From NCBI GenBank assembly GCA_019203745.1, contig CP078104.1, positions 2,020,501-2,084,500 on the forward strand: a DNA stretch of 64,000 nt, given 5' to 3'. This DNA is from Chryseobacterium sp. E1 (GTDB taxonomy: Bacteria; Bacteroidota; Bacteroidia; Flavobacteriales; Weeksellaceae). A program made the translations under genes and the position numbers. Position 1 is the first letter of the stretch. The number at the start of each line of letters is the position of its first letter. Positions 35,111-45,150 of the stretch are shown here, in pieces. The notes beneath the pieces were generated by a model. It searched no databases. It worked only from the letters and a program-made list of their open reading frames with translations, and was not told the origin of the DNA.

Positions 35111-35179
35111 AAGAAATTCAAAGCAGAAAGCAATGGAAATATTCGGTTTGAGAATTCTGACAATTGTTACGCTTATTCA

Positions 35180-35758
35180 ATGGTTACGGGTATCGATGTT
35201 TTTGCTTTCGGGAGGCGTTTTTCTTTTTCAATGTTCTCTCTTAAAGATCATTTCATCTTTTCCATAGTAGGAATGTTTTTCTTATTGATGTCAAAAGAGA
35301 TCTATGATTATTTGAAGAAAACAATTATTTCGAGAGCCAAACATCCGCTGCCACTCAATTTATTATGCAATTTAATTGAACTTGGAAAACCTTTTTATTT
35401 CGGAAAAGATAAATTTCATCTGGATGAAATTATTAATGACAACCAACTTCCTTTAACACTTAATTATATTCACAATTCACAGCACCCTGTATTACAGTTT
35501 GATAAAGACAAGCTCCTGTTTCATAACCGGGAATACCATTGGAAAGATCTCAGCTGGAAATATTTTATTGACGGGGTACCCCGATATGGAAGTAATCCCG
35601 GAAAATACATCATAGAATTTGAAGGTACCGATCCGGATCATCGCCGGATAAAAAATAAAATAGAATTTGAAAAAATAAAAGCTCAGGAAAATGAAGTAAT
35701 TTTGTTATTCATCATTCATGATTTATTATTCGGAAAAAGATCATCGTACTATTATTAA
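35180..35758 (+). CDS. hypothetical protein between nadB and nadC
   Basis: About 192 residues, not recognised. An N-terminal hydrophobic stretch (HFIFSIVGMFFLLMS) looks like a single membrane anchor. A mixed, Lys- and Asp-rich domain follows, with a clear SWKYFIDGVPRYGSNPGKYI segment. An ATG at 35133 in another frame (MEIFGLRILTIVTLIQW) may be the true start if one base is missing near 35175. It ends 10 bases before nadC, so it is probably in the nad operon. A role in NAD metabolism is only suggested by position. Confidence 0.5.
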   Translation: MVTGIDVFAFGRRFSFSMFSLKDHFIFSIVGMFFLLMSKEIYDYLKKTIISRAKHPLPLNLLCNLIELGKPFYFGKDKFHLDEIINDNQLPLTLNYIHNSQHPVLQFDKDKLLFHNREYHWKDLSWKYFIDGVPRYGSNPGKYIIEFEGTDPDHRRIKNKIEFEKIKAQENEVILLFIIHDLLFGKRSSYYY

Positions 35759-35768
35759 AATTAAAAAT

Positions 35769-36628
35769 ATGAAAAGACCGGCTTACGTTACAGATAAAGT
35801 TCTAAAACAGTTCATCAAAAATGCTTTGGAAGAAGACATTCAGGATGGTGATCATTCTACCCTTTCTACAATTCCTGCAGACTTACAGCAAAGCGCTAAG
35901 CTTTTAGTGAAACAGGACTGTATTCTGGCAGGTGTTGAGCTGGCTGAAATTATTTTCAAAACTTTTGACAAAGATCTTAAGGTTGAAATTTTCATCAAAG
36001 ACGGAACCCCGTGCAAGGTGGGAGATATTGCCCTTGTTGTAACCGGAAGCGCCAGATCTATCCTTTCTACAGAAAGATTTGTTCTCAACTGTATGCAGAG
36101 AATGAGTGGGATTGCAACTCTTACTCACGACTGGGACTCAAGATTAGTAGGAACAAAAACCAAGCTTCTGGATACAAGAAAAACCACACCGAATTTCAGG
36201 GTTTGTGAAAAATGGGCAGTTGCCATAGGCGGCGGAACCAATCACCGATATGGTCTTTACGATATGATCATGTTGAAAGATAACCATATTGATTATAACG
36301 GAAGCATTACCAATGCTGTAAAAATGGCAAAGGACTATGTTAAAAGACCAAGAAAAAGTTAAAAATAGAAGTTGAGACAAGAAATCTTGAGGAAGTTCAG
36401 GAAGCCATCAACGCCAAGGTTGACAGAATTATGCTGGATAATATGGATGTAAATATGATGAAGCAGGCTGTAGAGATGATCAACGGCTCATGTGAGTCTG
36501 AAGCTTCAGGAGGAATTACCCGTGATATGCTGAAAGAAATCGCTTCCACAGGCGTTACCTTTATCTCTGTAGGAGCCCTTACGCATTCAGCTGAGAATAT
36601 TGATTTGAGTCTCAAAGCAGTGAAATAG
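35769..36628 (+). CDS. nadC: nicotinate-nucleotide pyrophosphorylase (quinolinate phosphoribosyltransferase)
   Basis: Converts quinolinate and PRPP to nicotinate mononucleotide, CO2 and PPi. About 286 residues. Conserved motifs: STERFVLNCMQRMSGIAT, the catalytic LLDTRKTTPNFRVCEKWAVA, GGGTNHRYGLYDMIMLKDNH and, after a shift near 36358, KIEVETRNLEEVQEA, DRIMLDNMD, ASGGITRDML and GALTHSAENIDLSL. Length and order are normal. Last gene of the nadB-nadC group. The 200 bases after it, before the TonB receptor, are AT-rich with no gene. Confidence 0.95.
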
Positions 36629-36834
36629 CGTTATATTTTTAATAAAAACACCCCACTTTGTTAAAAATTCAATAACATGACTTTTTCATATAAAAATTCA
36701 ATTTACACCCATTCTACTGACAATCAAAAGATTATCATTATTAAGACTGATTAAAAATTAACATTGAGTTAATAATAGTTAAAATATATTTTGCGAATTT
36801 TGCAGAAAATTAAATCTAATTATTACTAACGATT

Positions 36835-39394
36835 ATGAAATTAATCAACAAAACGATGCTAACTGCAGTAATTACTTTATCTACAGCTAGTATCTATTAT
36901 GCTCAACAAACTCAGGACACGGTTAAAACCAAGTCTAAAGACATTGAAGAGGTAATCCTAAGAGGTGTAACCGATATCGCTAAAGATAGAAAGACACCGG
37001 TAGCAGTCTCTACAATCAAAGCAGCTCAAATTCTTGAAAGACAAGGAAACCAGGAGCTTGTTGAACTATTGAACACAACTCCTTCTGTTTATGCAACAAA
37101 AGGTGGTGGTGGTTTTGGAGACTCCCAGCTTACCATGCGTGGTTTCGAATCCAGAAACATTGCAGTAATGGTAAACGGTATGCCTGTGAATGACATGGAA
37201 GGAGGTACTGTATACATGTCTAACTGGACAGGTTTATCAGATGTAACAAGTACTATGCAGGTACAAAGAGGACTTGGTTCTTCTAAGCTGGCTATTGCTT
37301 CCGTAGGAGGTACGATGAACTTCCTTACAAGAGCTGCTGATATGAAACAAGGTGGGGCTGTGAGATTAGGTATCGGTAATAACGATTTCTTAAAAACATC
37401 TTTTGCTTACAATACCGGGAGATCAGACAACGGTTGGGCTGCATCATTCTTGATGGCAAGACAGGCAGGAGCTACTTATGTACAAAATACAGACTACGAA
37501 TCATATACTTATTTCTTTGCATTAGGATATCAGCCAAGCAAGAAGCATAACTTACAGTTTATGATGACTTCTTCTCCACAATGGCATGATCAGAGATCTT
37601 ATGCTCCAACAATCGGTAACTATATCAAATACAATCCGGATCACGATGGTTCTCCATACAGACCATACAATAGTGATTTTGGATACTATACTTCGGCAGA
37701 TGGAAGAAGAACCAACATAGCTAATGCTATGAACTACTATTCCAAGCCTGTAATGATGTTGAACTGGGATTGGACAATCAGCGACAAATCTACTTTAAGT
37801 ACAGTTGCTTATATGTCTAACGGACGTGGTGGTGGAGCCAGAAACCTTGGTAAACTAGGAACTAAAGGAATGGCTGACTTCTATGATGCAGAAGGACATT
37901 ACGATTATAATGCAATTTTTGCAGCAAATGGTGCTGTAACTCCTACAGTAGGTATTGCAGGAAACACATTAGTACGTACTTCAAGTGTGAACTCACACAA
38001 CTGGTACGGAATCTTAATGAACTTCCAGCACAAAATCAATGACAACTGGAATTTCTCCGTAGGTACTGATGACAGATACTACTATGGATACCACTATCAA
38101 GTACTTTCAAATTTATATGGAGCTTCAGGTTACACAGATGGTTCCAATAAAAACCTTCCAACAAATAATATTGTTCGTAACACTTATGATTATCAAAAGC
38201 TGAACTGGAATCCTTTCGGTGGTTCAAATGCACCAATGGAAGACAGAGTTTCATTCAGTAATGATGGTGAAGTACTTTGGTACAGTGGTTTCGGACAGGT
38301 GGAATATTCTACTGAGAAATTAACTGCATATGTACAGGGATCTGTATCCAACCAGGCATATCAGAGAATTGATGACTTTGTAAAGCCAGGATCAACTCAA
38401 CAAGGTCAAACTGTTGAAAGAAAAACAGGATTTAAAAACCTATTTGGATTTAATATTAAAGGGGTGCAAACTATAACATCAACAATAACCACAACGTATT
38501 TGCTAATGTTGGATACTATAGCAAGCAGCCTTTGATGAACTCCGTATATCCAAGTAACCAGCAGGTTGTAAACCCTAACTTAACCAATGAGAAAATCTTC
38601 TCTGTAGAATTAGGGTATGGATTCAAAACATCTACTTCAACGCAAAAGTTAACTTATACAGAACTGAGTGGAAAGACAGATGGTACAGAAGAGGAAGTGT
38701 AATTTTCGATAACAACGTCAGAGGTTACTCAGAAATCAGTGGAATTACCCAACTTCACCAGGGAGTGGAAGCTGAAGCAACATACAGATTAAACAAATTC
38801 TTAGAATTACAAGGGATGTTCTCTTGGGGTGATTACCAATATAAAGGAAATGCATCAGGGTCTAACTTCCAAGATGACAACACTCCAATTGCAACGAACG
38901 GATCTAATACATCAACACTTTATTTAGATAAAGTAAAAGTAGGAGGTACCAACAACAGTATTCCACAGATGACATCATCATTAGGATTTACAGTAACTCC
39001 TGTTACAGATTTAAGAGTGTATGGTAACTGGCAATATGTTGGAAAAATCTATTCTGCAATGAATATGACTGACTTCATGACACCAGGTAATGAGGCTTTA
39101 AAATTACCAGACTTCAACCTATTCAACATTGGTGCATCTTATAAAATTAAGCTTAAAAACCCAAATCAGTATTTCACACTTGGAGTTAACGTAAACAACC
39201 TGTTTGATACTACTTACATCCAGGATGGTGTAACGAACATCAAAGCAACCGATAAAATTAAAGACACTAAAGATCCGGATAACGGTAAAACTTACCTGGA
39301 AGCAGGAAGAACTTACAAAGGTATCGCTGACGGAAACAGAGTATTCTTCGGATTCGGAAGAACTTGGTCTACAACCTTATCATTCAACTTCTAA
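36835..39394 (+). CDS. TonB-dependent outer membrane receptor
   Basis: Beta-barrel importer of about 855 residues. Signal peptide (LSTASIYYAQ), short N-terminal part with IEEVILRGVTD, then the plug: RQGNQELVELLNTTPSVYAT, TMRGFESRNIAVMVNGMPV and KLAIASVGGTMNFLTR. The barrel continues through breaks near 38465 and 38630 to GFGRTWSTTLSFNF, the aromatic C-terminal residue typical of outer membrane barrels. No carboxypeptidase-like N-terminal domain and no SusD partner adjacent. Substrate unknown; it could be a siderophore, metal or other nutrient. Directly followed by a terminator. Confidence 0.92.
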
Positions 39395-39425
39395 TAATAT
39401 AATAATATTAGATTTTCTCAATATC

Positions 39426-39451
39426 AATCCCGGCTTTGAGCCGGGATTTTT
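39426..39451 (+). terminator. terminator after TonB receptor gene
   Basis: Perfect 10-base stem AATCCCGGCT / AGCCGGGATT, loop TTG, five T. It abuts the next promoter. Confidence 0.9.
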
Positions 39452-39453
39452 GT

Positions 39454-39461
39454 TATCTTTG
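39454..39461 (+). promoter_or_regulatory. -7 promoter box before small membrane protein
   Basis: TATCTTTG, exact TAnnTTTG, two bases after the T-run of the preceding terminator and 20 bases before the ATG at 39482. Confidence 0.5.
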
Positions 39462-39481
39462 TGTACAAAAAAATAGAAAAT

Positions 39482-39912
39482 ATGGATTTTTACAAGATTT
39501 TACTTAATGCCCACAAAGGATTCGGGTATCTTGAACTTCTTTTGGTAGCGTTATTTATCATTGCACTTTTAGCTACCATGTTCGGTTTCAGTGGAAAAGT
39601 GAACAAGTTTTTAAAGAAGACAACATTATTCACAATGATCTTCTTTCACGTTCAGTTTTTATTAGGAATCATCATGTTGATCACTAATTTTACCAAAGGT
39701 CTAAATATGGGAGAAGTAATGAAAAATGCGGCATTGAGATTCCAATATGTTGAACATCCATTCTCTATGCTTATTGCAGCAGTATTGATGACCATCGTCA
39801 ATAAAAAGTAAAATCCAATGATACGATCTCTTTAGGAGTAGTGATCATGGGACTTATCGCAGTAGGTTTATTTGCATTTGCATTCCCTTGGACAAGAGTC
39901 TTCGGGGCATAA
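39482..39912 (+). CDS. small four-helix membrane protein
   Basis: About 143 residues with four hydrophobic segments (residues about 16-36, 47-68, 85-105, and the last 25). It contains HKGFGYLELLLVALFIIALL and HPFSMLIAAVLMTIVNKK. A lost A near 39808 hides the C-terminal helix (MGLIAVGLFAFAFPWTRVFG, stop at 39910). The arrangement resembles cytochrome b-type or DoxX-like small membrane proteins (a His at the end of helix 3), but I cannot assign a family. Common in Flavobacteriia as a conserved hypothetical. asd follows 72 bases later. Confidence 0.7.
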
Positions 39913-39984
39913 AACAGAAAAAGAAATTATACATTATGCGTTATAATTTATAAATAGTTTAATCTTAAAATTTTAATTTAATCA

Positions 39985-40977
39985 ATGAAAGTAGCTGTAG
40001 TAGGTTCAACAGGAATGGTTGGACAAGTTATGCTTAAAGTTTTGGAGGAGAGAAACTTCCCTGTAACAGAATTAATTCCGGTAGCATCCGAAAAATCTGT
40101 AGGTAAGAAGGTGAAGTATAAACAGAAGGAATTTACGATTGTAAGCATGAAGGACGCTATAGCTGCCAAACCGGATATTGCAATCTTCTCTGCAGGAGGT
40201 TCTACTTCTCTTGAATTTGCTCCTCTGTTTGCAGAAGCTGGAGTAACAGTGATCGACAATTCTTCTGCATGGAGAATGGATCCTGATAAAAAATTAGTAG
40301 TTCCTGAGATCAATGCTGATGTGCTGACAAAAGAAGACAAGATCATCGCAAATCCGAATTGTTCTACCATTCAGTTGGTAATGGTTCTTGGACCTTTGAA
40401 CAAAAAAATATGATTTAAAAAGAGTTATTGTTTCTACATACCAGTCTGTAACAGGAACAGGTAAAGCTGCTGTAGATCAGTTAAATTCTGAGATCAGCGG
40501 AGATGATTCTACTGCAAAGGTTTACCCTTACCAGATCTTCAAAAATGCATTGCCACACTGCGATGTATTTGCTGATGATGATTACACAAAAGAAGAGATC
40601 AAACTGATGAAAGAACCTAAGAAAATTTTAGGGGATGATACCTTCAACCTGACGGCAACCGCTGTAAGAGTTCCGGTACAGGAGGTCACTCTGAAAGTGT
40701 AAACATCGAGTTTGAAAACGAATTTGAACTGGATGAAGTAAGAAAGATCTTATCTGAAACTCCTGGCGTAATCGTAATGGATGATGTGAAAAACAACCAC
40801 TACCCTATGCCTCTGTATTCCGAAGGAAAAGATGAAGTATTTGTAGGAAGAATCAGACGAGACCTGTCACAGCCGAAAACGCTCAACCTCTGGATCGTAG
40901 CAGACAACCTGAGGAAAGGAGCCGCAACCAACGCTGTACAAATCGCAGAATACCTTGTAGCAAACAACTTAGTATAA
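39985..40977 (+). CDS. asd: aspartate-semialdehyde dehydrogenase
   Basis: NADPH enzyme reducing aspartyl phosphate to aspartate semialdehyde, on the path to lysine/diaminopimelate, threonine and methionine. About 330 residues. N-terminal nucleotide fold VAVVGSTGMVGQVMLKVLEE, the substrate loop NSSAWRMDPD, catalytic Cys in ANPNCSTIQLV, SVTGTGKAAVDQL, active-site His in GGHSESVNIEF, and the C-terminal LRKGAATNAVQIAEYL. Two shifts (near 40411 and 40680) split it. Complete otherwise; a single-gene unit closed by a terminator. Confidence 0.95.
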
Positions 40978-40991
40978 ACTAACAAAATAAA

Positions 40992-41023
40992 AAGAGTCTC
41001 AAAATTGAGATTCTTTTTTTTTT
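40992..41023 (+). terminator. intrinsic terminator after asd
   Basis: Stem AGAGTCTCAA / TTGAGATTCT (one G-T pair), followed by a long T run. Confidence 0.8.
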
Positions 41024-41036
41024 ATCAAACTAAAAT

Positions 41037-42035
41037 ATGAACACCCGGAAAAATACCCATAAAGATAAAATAGGATTTCAAAAGATCATTGCCGCCTTTG
41101 GAGTCATTCTATTCATCGGGAAGATTATTGCCTGGAGACTCACCAATTCCGATGCTGTATTTTCTGATGCTATGGAAAGTATTGTGAATGTCATCAGTGC
41201 ATTCATGGGCCTTTATTCCCTTCATCTGGCAGCAAAACCTAAAGATGAAGACCATCCTTACGGCCATGGAAAAGTAGAATTTGTTACTTCGGGAATTGAA
41301 GGCGCTCTTATCGCTATTGCCGGAATTATGATCATCTACGAAGGTATTCACAGCCTTATCGTAGGAAAAACCTTAAGCAAAATAGACCTGGGGATATGGA
41401 TTATTACGGCCACAGCAATCATCAACTATTTATTGGGTTATATTTCCATCAGGAAAGGAGAAAAAGAAAATTCTCTGGTGCTTATTTCATCAGGAAAACA
41501 CCTTCAGTCTGACACCATCACTACCCTTGGAGTTGTGGCTAGTTTAGTGATCGTTTATTTTACTAAAATCTACTGGTTGGATTCTGTAGTTGCACTGGTT
41601 TTCGGGCTTTATATCATCTTTGTAGGGTATAAGATCGTCCGTAAATCATTAAGCGGCATAATGGATGAGCAGGACCCTGAAATACTCAACCAGGTCATCA
41701 GAATCCTTGAAGAAAACAGGCATACGGAATGGATTGATGTGCATAATATGAAAATCCAGCAGTTCGGAGCCAACCTTCATATCGACGCCCATATTACCCT
41801 TCCCTGGTATTATGATCTTCGGGATGCCCATGGTGAAATGGAAAAAGTAATCCTTCTTCTCGCCAAAAACATTAAAAGAAATATTGAATTCAATTTCCAT
41901 ATGGATGACTGTAAACCTATCTCCTGTCCGGTGTGCCAGATCAAAGACTGCCCTGTCCGGGAAAAGGATTTTGTCAAACGTGTAGAATGGACACCGGAAA
42001 ATGTAACGAGTGTGGATAAACACACTATAAGCTAA
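41037..42035 (+). CDS. cation diffusion facilitator metal exporter
   Basis: Intact 332-residue inner-membrane antiporter of the CDF family, exporting zinc, iron, manganese or similar divalent metals. Six predicted membrane helices. Metal-site residues are visible in FSDAMESIVN (helix 2) and SSGKHLQSDTITT (helix 5), and the loop motif is HPYGHGKVE. The cytoplasmic domain ends in a Cys-rich tail, CKPISCPVCQIKDCP, four Cys that could bind an extra metal and are unusual for the family. Helix 2 has Glu where many CDF proteins have His. Start ATG 41037, just after the asd terminator; convergent with the exosortase pair, whose stop is two bases away. Confidence 0.92.
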   Translation: MNTRKNTHKDKIGFQKIIAAFGVILFIGKIIAWRLTNSDAVFSDAMESIVNVISAFMGLYSLHLAAKPKDEDHPYGHGKVEFVTSGIEGALIAIAGIMIIYEGIHSLIVGKTLSKIDLGIWIITATAIINYLLGYISIRKGEKENSLVLISSGKHLQSDTITTLGVVASLVIVYFTKIYWLDSVVALVFGLYIIFVGYKIVRKSLSGIMDEQDPEILNQVIRILEENRHTEWIDVHNMKIQQFGANLHIDAHITLPWYYDLRDAHGEMEKVILLLAKNIKRNIEFNFHMDDCKPISCPVCQIKDCPVREKDFVKRVEWTPENVTSVDKHTIS

Positions 42036-42036
42036 T

Positions 42037-42476
42037 CTATAAACTCTTCTTACCCATCATCTGCCTTCTGTAATAAAACATCGGAACAATCAGCAGGATA
42101 ATCAGGGGCTGAATTACAAATCTCCGCATATAAAAAGAAAAAAGATATCCTATGCTGAAATGATCGTTTATACAGTAAAGATAGATCGGGAAAGCAATGG
42201 CAAAGACAATGGCCATCATGACCGCTCCCTGAATCGTCCACTCCTTACTTTTAAACAGCCCATATATAATCATACAGGAAAAAAGGAGGTTTAAGGCAAA
42301 TCTGAACAGGTGCCCTCCAATCAGTTGCCCCCACTCAAACGCAGGAATATCAATCTTCTGATTCGCTTCATGAAAGTAATTAAGAAAAGGATCATAAAAA
42401 GAGTGTCTTCAAAGATCCTGACACTTACCAGACCACAGAGCCCTGTGATCACCAGAAGGATATTAAGAATTTTCAT
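42037..42476 (-). CDS. exosortase F system-associated membrane protein
   Basis: About 145 residues with four hydrophobic segments, encoded directly after xrtF with which it overlaps by 14 bases. After repair of a missing base near 42390 it reads from the ATG at 42476 (MKILNILLVITGLCGL) through PAFEWGQLIGGHLFRFALN to FKSKEWTIQGAVMMAIVFA. It fits the small membrane protein that accompanies exosortase F in Flavobacteriia. Its role is not known; a partner in sorting is likely from the constant pairing. Confidence 0.8.
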
Positions 42477-42993
42477 GTTTTAAAGCAAAGAATTTAATCC
42501 AGATCATCCAAAGCAGCACAACACTTCCATAGATCACGGCAGGAAAAATATAATCATGGAAAGATTTACCATACTCTTTATAATCCGCCATGACAATATT
42601 GAGTCCTGCAATCCTCAGAAGATTCATAATATACAGTAAAACCAGTCCGGCCAGGATGAAAAGAAACGTTTTGGTTCCCTTATAGAAAGCAAAGACAAAT
42701 GACACAAACAGGATCATCACAGAAACAGCATTACATCCTTCCACCATTCTCGTTACATACTGTTTTTTCACATAGAACCATACCTGCCCGTTCTCTGCAT
42801 CATTATACAATTGTGTAGAATAGCCGATAAAATTTTGCAGATAGCTTACCTGATTGGCGATCAGTCCGGAAAAAGGATCCAGCCCGGAATCTTTACCACT
42901 ATTCAGGTAAAACTGGTACCCAAAAAGTAACACCAGGTAAATGATGACAAAGCGAAGCAAAATTCCTAAAACCGGCTTAAAATCCTTAAACAT
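42463..42993 (-). CDS. xrtF: exosortase family protein XrtF
   Basis: Integral membrane transpeptidase-like protein, about 176 residues with six hydrophobic segments. All three exosortase active-site residues are present: Cys in MVEGCNAVSVM, Arg in MNLLRIAG and His in SFHDYIFP. Exosortases cleave C-terminal sorting signals and pass the protein to the surface; for XrtF I know of no defined target. I start at the Met at 42993 (MFKDFKPVLG) because a -7 box (42998-43005) lies four bases upstream; a longer frame to 43026 would overlap the promoter. Confidence 0.88.
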   Translation of the reverse strand: MFKDFKPVLGILLRFVIIYLVLLFGYQFYLNSGKDSGLDPFSGLIANQVSYLQNFIGYSTQLYNDAENGQVWFYVKKQYVTRMVEGCNAVSVMILFVSFVFAFYKGTKTFLFILAGLVLLYIMNLLRIAGLNIVMADYKEYGKSFHDYIFPAVIYGSVVLLWMIWIKFFALKHENS

Positions 42994-42997
42994 ATTA

Positions 42998-43005
42998 CAA
43001 ATATA
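42998..43005 (-). promoter_or_regulatory. -7 promoter box of xrtF, 4 bases from the ATG
   Basis: TATATTTG on the minus strand, exact TAnnTTTG, four bases upstream of the chosen ATG; a third case of a near-leaderless gene. Confidence 0.5.
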
Positions 43006-43182
43006 AAAATTAGCCCGCAAACTCAATTGATTTTGAGTAACGAAAGCTTATCTTTAAATCACAAAAAGAGAAAGTATTTGTTCCTGATTCATAAAACAAC
43101 CTATTTAATCTTTATAAAAATTCTTGCTTTCGCATATTTTTAAACTGTAAATACGTCCTGTTTCCAACTCATGTGAAATTAG

Positions 43183-43190
43183 TATATTTG
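43183..43190 (+). promoter_or_regulatory. -7 promoter box of the amgK-like operon
   Basis: TATATTTG, exact TAnnTTTG, 10 bases upstream of the ATG at 43201, with TTTC at about the -33 spacing. Confidence 0.55.
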
Positions 43191-43200
43191 TTTCCATATT

Positions 43201-44224
43201 ATGACTTCTGAAAACGCAAAACGATTTTTCGAAAACCATCTTGGGAAAGAATCGACCGAATTCATCACACTAGCTCAAAGCGGCTCAGCAAGAGTCAATT
43301 TTCTGGCCTCTGCCGGTTCTGAGAAATACATCATCACTTACAATGAAAACATTCCGGAGAACGAGAGTTTTCTATATTATTCTGGGGTATTTTCTGACCT
43401 TAGTCTTAACACGCCCCGTATACTTGCTGTTTCTGACGACAGGAAGATGTATGTACAGGAATTTCTTGGGAAGCTACCCTTTCCGAAGTGATCACCAGAG
43501 AAAACAGGTCAGATCTGGTACAGTCTCTGATACAGCAGACATTGGAAAAACTTTTCAGGCTGCAGATGAAAACACAGGGTAAAATAGATTTTTCTAAGAC
43601 ATTTGAATATGAAGCTTATGATGAACTTCCTGTTATTCACGATCTTTATTATTTTAAAAACTTCGTTGCAGATGTTCTGGAGCTTGAATATAATAAATCT
43701 GCCCTTCTGAAAGAATTCAAACAGATTGCCTCTCTGATTGAAAGGCTGGAACCTAAAGGAATTATGATCCGTGATTTTCAGGCCAGAAACATTATGGTCA
43801 ACGAAAAAAATGAAGTCTCGTTTATCGATTATCAGTCTGCAATGGAAGGACCTTTGATGTATGATGTGATTTCATTCCTTTTCCAGGCCAAAGCCAATTT
43901 CCTGAGGATTTCAAGAATAGAATGGTTGACTTTTATATTCAATTATTTGAAAATCAGGAAACAAAAACTAAACTAAAAGAATCGGTTAAACCAATTCAGA
44001 TGATGAGATTTCTTCAGGTCTTAGGTGCCTATGGCTTCAGAGGACTGATTCAGAGAAAGCAGCACTTTATGGCAAGCCTTGAAAAAGGAATTCAGAATAT
44101 CACAGGCTTCGCAGCTTCATGGGAGGGCATGAAAAATTATCCCGAGCTGACTAAAGTAATCGGTCAACTGATTTCAGAAAAGACAACCTTGAAAATTGAA
44201 GAAATATTAAATTTAAACCATTAA
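43201..44224 (+). CDS. AmgK-like anomeric amino-sugar kinase (APH family)
   Basis: Protein of about 341 residues with the aminoglycoside phosphotransferase fold. Seen: LAQSGSARVNFLASAGSEKYI (nucleotide loop region), PVIHDLYYFKNFV, the catalytic loop IRDFQARNIMV (Asp and Asn kept, His replaced by Ile) and the metal loop FIDYQSAMEGPLMYDV. It matches AmgK, which phosphorylates MurNAc/GlcNAc at the anomeric carbon in cell-wall recycling. The MurU-like gene at 45228 supports this. Shifts near 43470 and 43905. Its stop codon lies inside the left inverted repeat of the GxxExxY cassette. Confidence 0.82.
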
Positions 44225-44243
44225 GATATTTTAAGCTATTAAG
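44216..44243 (+). repeat. left inverted repeat of GxxExxY cassette
   Basis: 28 bases beginning AACCATTAAGATATTTTAAG. It pairs with 44687-44714 in reverse orientation at 25 of 28 positions. It overlaps the last codons and stop of the AmgK-like gene. Confidence 0.75.
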
Positions 44244-44255
44244 AATATTAAGGGT

Positions 44256-44665
44256 ATGACCAAAAAGAAATCACACAACTTTCATATGAAATTACAGGCT
44301 TTGCAATCAAAGTCCATAAGATTCTTGGTCCTGGTCTTCTTGAAAGTGTATACGAAGAATGCCTGAAAATAGAGCTCATTAAAAATGGTTATGATGTAAA
44401 ACAGCAATTAATTGCCTCTATTAACTATGAAGGAATTGAAATTGAAACAAAACTTATTGTAGACCTGCTTGTAAACAATACTATTATTATAGAATTAAAA
44501 GCTGTAGAGCAACTATTGCCCATCCACGAAGCTCAACTACTTACTTATATGAAAGTTCTTAAAAAACCACAAGGCTTGCTTATTAACTTTTTCACAAATA
44601 ATATTACAAAATCACTCAAACCTTTCATCAATGAATATTTTAGGGAACTCCTGACTAAATTTTGA
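44256..44665 (+). CDS. GxxExxY protein (PD-(D/E)XK-like)
   Basis: About 137-residue protein of the GxxExxY family (PDDEXK_3-like). It is readable only after adding one A in the run near 44264. It then reads MTKKEITQLSYEITGFAI, the family motif LGPGLLESVYEECL, a nuclease-like core with Asp in KLIVDLLVNNTIIIELKAVE (Glu and Lys of E-x-K), then HEAQLLTYMKVL and LLINFFTN. Homologs are widespread, often multicopy between genes, with no established function; a mobile-DNA or nuclease role is suspected. Here it is framed by 28-base inverted repeats and sits on the same strand as its host operon. Confidence 0.82.
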
Positions 44666-44686
44666 TTTATCAAAATCTTAACTTAC

Positions 44687-44714
44687 CTTAAAAACTTAAA
44701 ATACCTTAATGGTT
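44687..44714 (-). repeat. right inverted repeat of GxxExxY cassette
   Basis: Reverse complement begins AACCATTAAGGTATTTTAAG; mismatches to the left copy at positions 11, 21 and 23 only. It lies 21 bases after the GxxExxY stop and 20 bases before the RapZ-domain ATG. Confidence 0.75.
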
Positions 44715-44734
44715 AAAAAATAAAAAAAAAGAAA

Positions 44735-45150
44735 ATGCTACACATCGACATACACAGTTTTTCATACAAAAAGGAGGAATACCAAAAGATCACTCAGGAA
44801 ACGGAGGCGGATTCGCTTTTGACTGCAGGGGAATTTTAAATCCGGGAAGAATTGAGGAATATAAAAGCCAGACCGGAAATGATATCGGCGTACAGGAATA
44901 TCTGGAAACCAAAACCGAAATGCCTAAATTCCTGGAACTGATAAAATCTCTTGTATCCATCAATATTGATGATTATTTAGCCAGAGGATTTGAGCATTTG
45001 CAGATTAATTTCGGATGTACAGGCGGTCAGCACAGATCTGTATATTCTGCAATAAAAATTGCTGAATTCATCAAAGAAAAATATCCCGAAGGAACGGAAG
45101 TTAGTATACATCACGACGAACAACCCCAACTGAACATCAGTAATCAATAA
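44735..45150 (+). CDS. stand-alone RapZ C-terminal domain protein
   Basis: About 138 residues matching only the C-terminal domain of RapZ/YvcJ, without the N-terminal P-loop domain. Diagnostic parts: GGFAFDCRGILNPGR near the start, the segment VQEYLETKTEMPKFLELI, and INFGCTGGQHRSVYSA. The last is the conserved pocket that in E. coli RapZ binds glucosamine-6-phosphate. A shift near 44775 breaks the gene; the ATG at 44735 starts MLHIDIHSFSYKKGG. Between an amino-sugar kinase and a sugar-nucleotide transferase, it may sense or bind an amino-sugar phosphate. Binding is inference. Confidence 0.85.

Noticed and set aside
36780..36834. Possible -7 box before the TonB receptor (TATATTTTG)
   Set aside because: Spacing between TA and TTTG is one base too long for the consensus; not listed as a feature.
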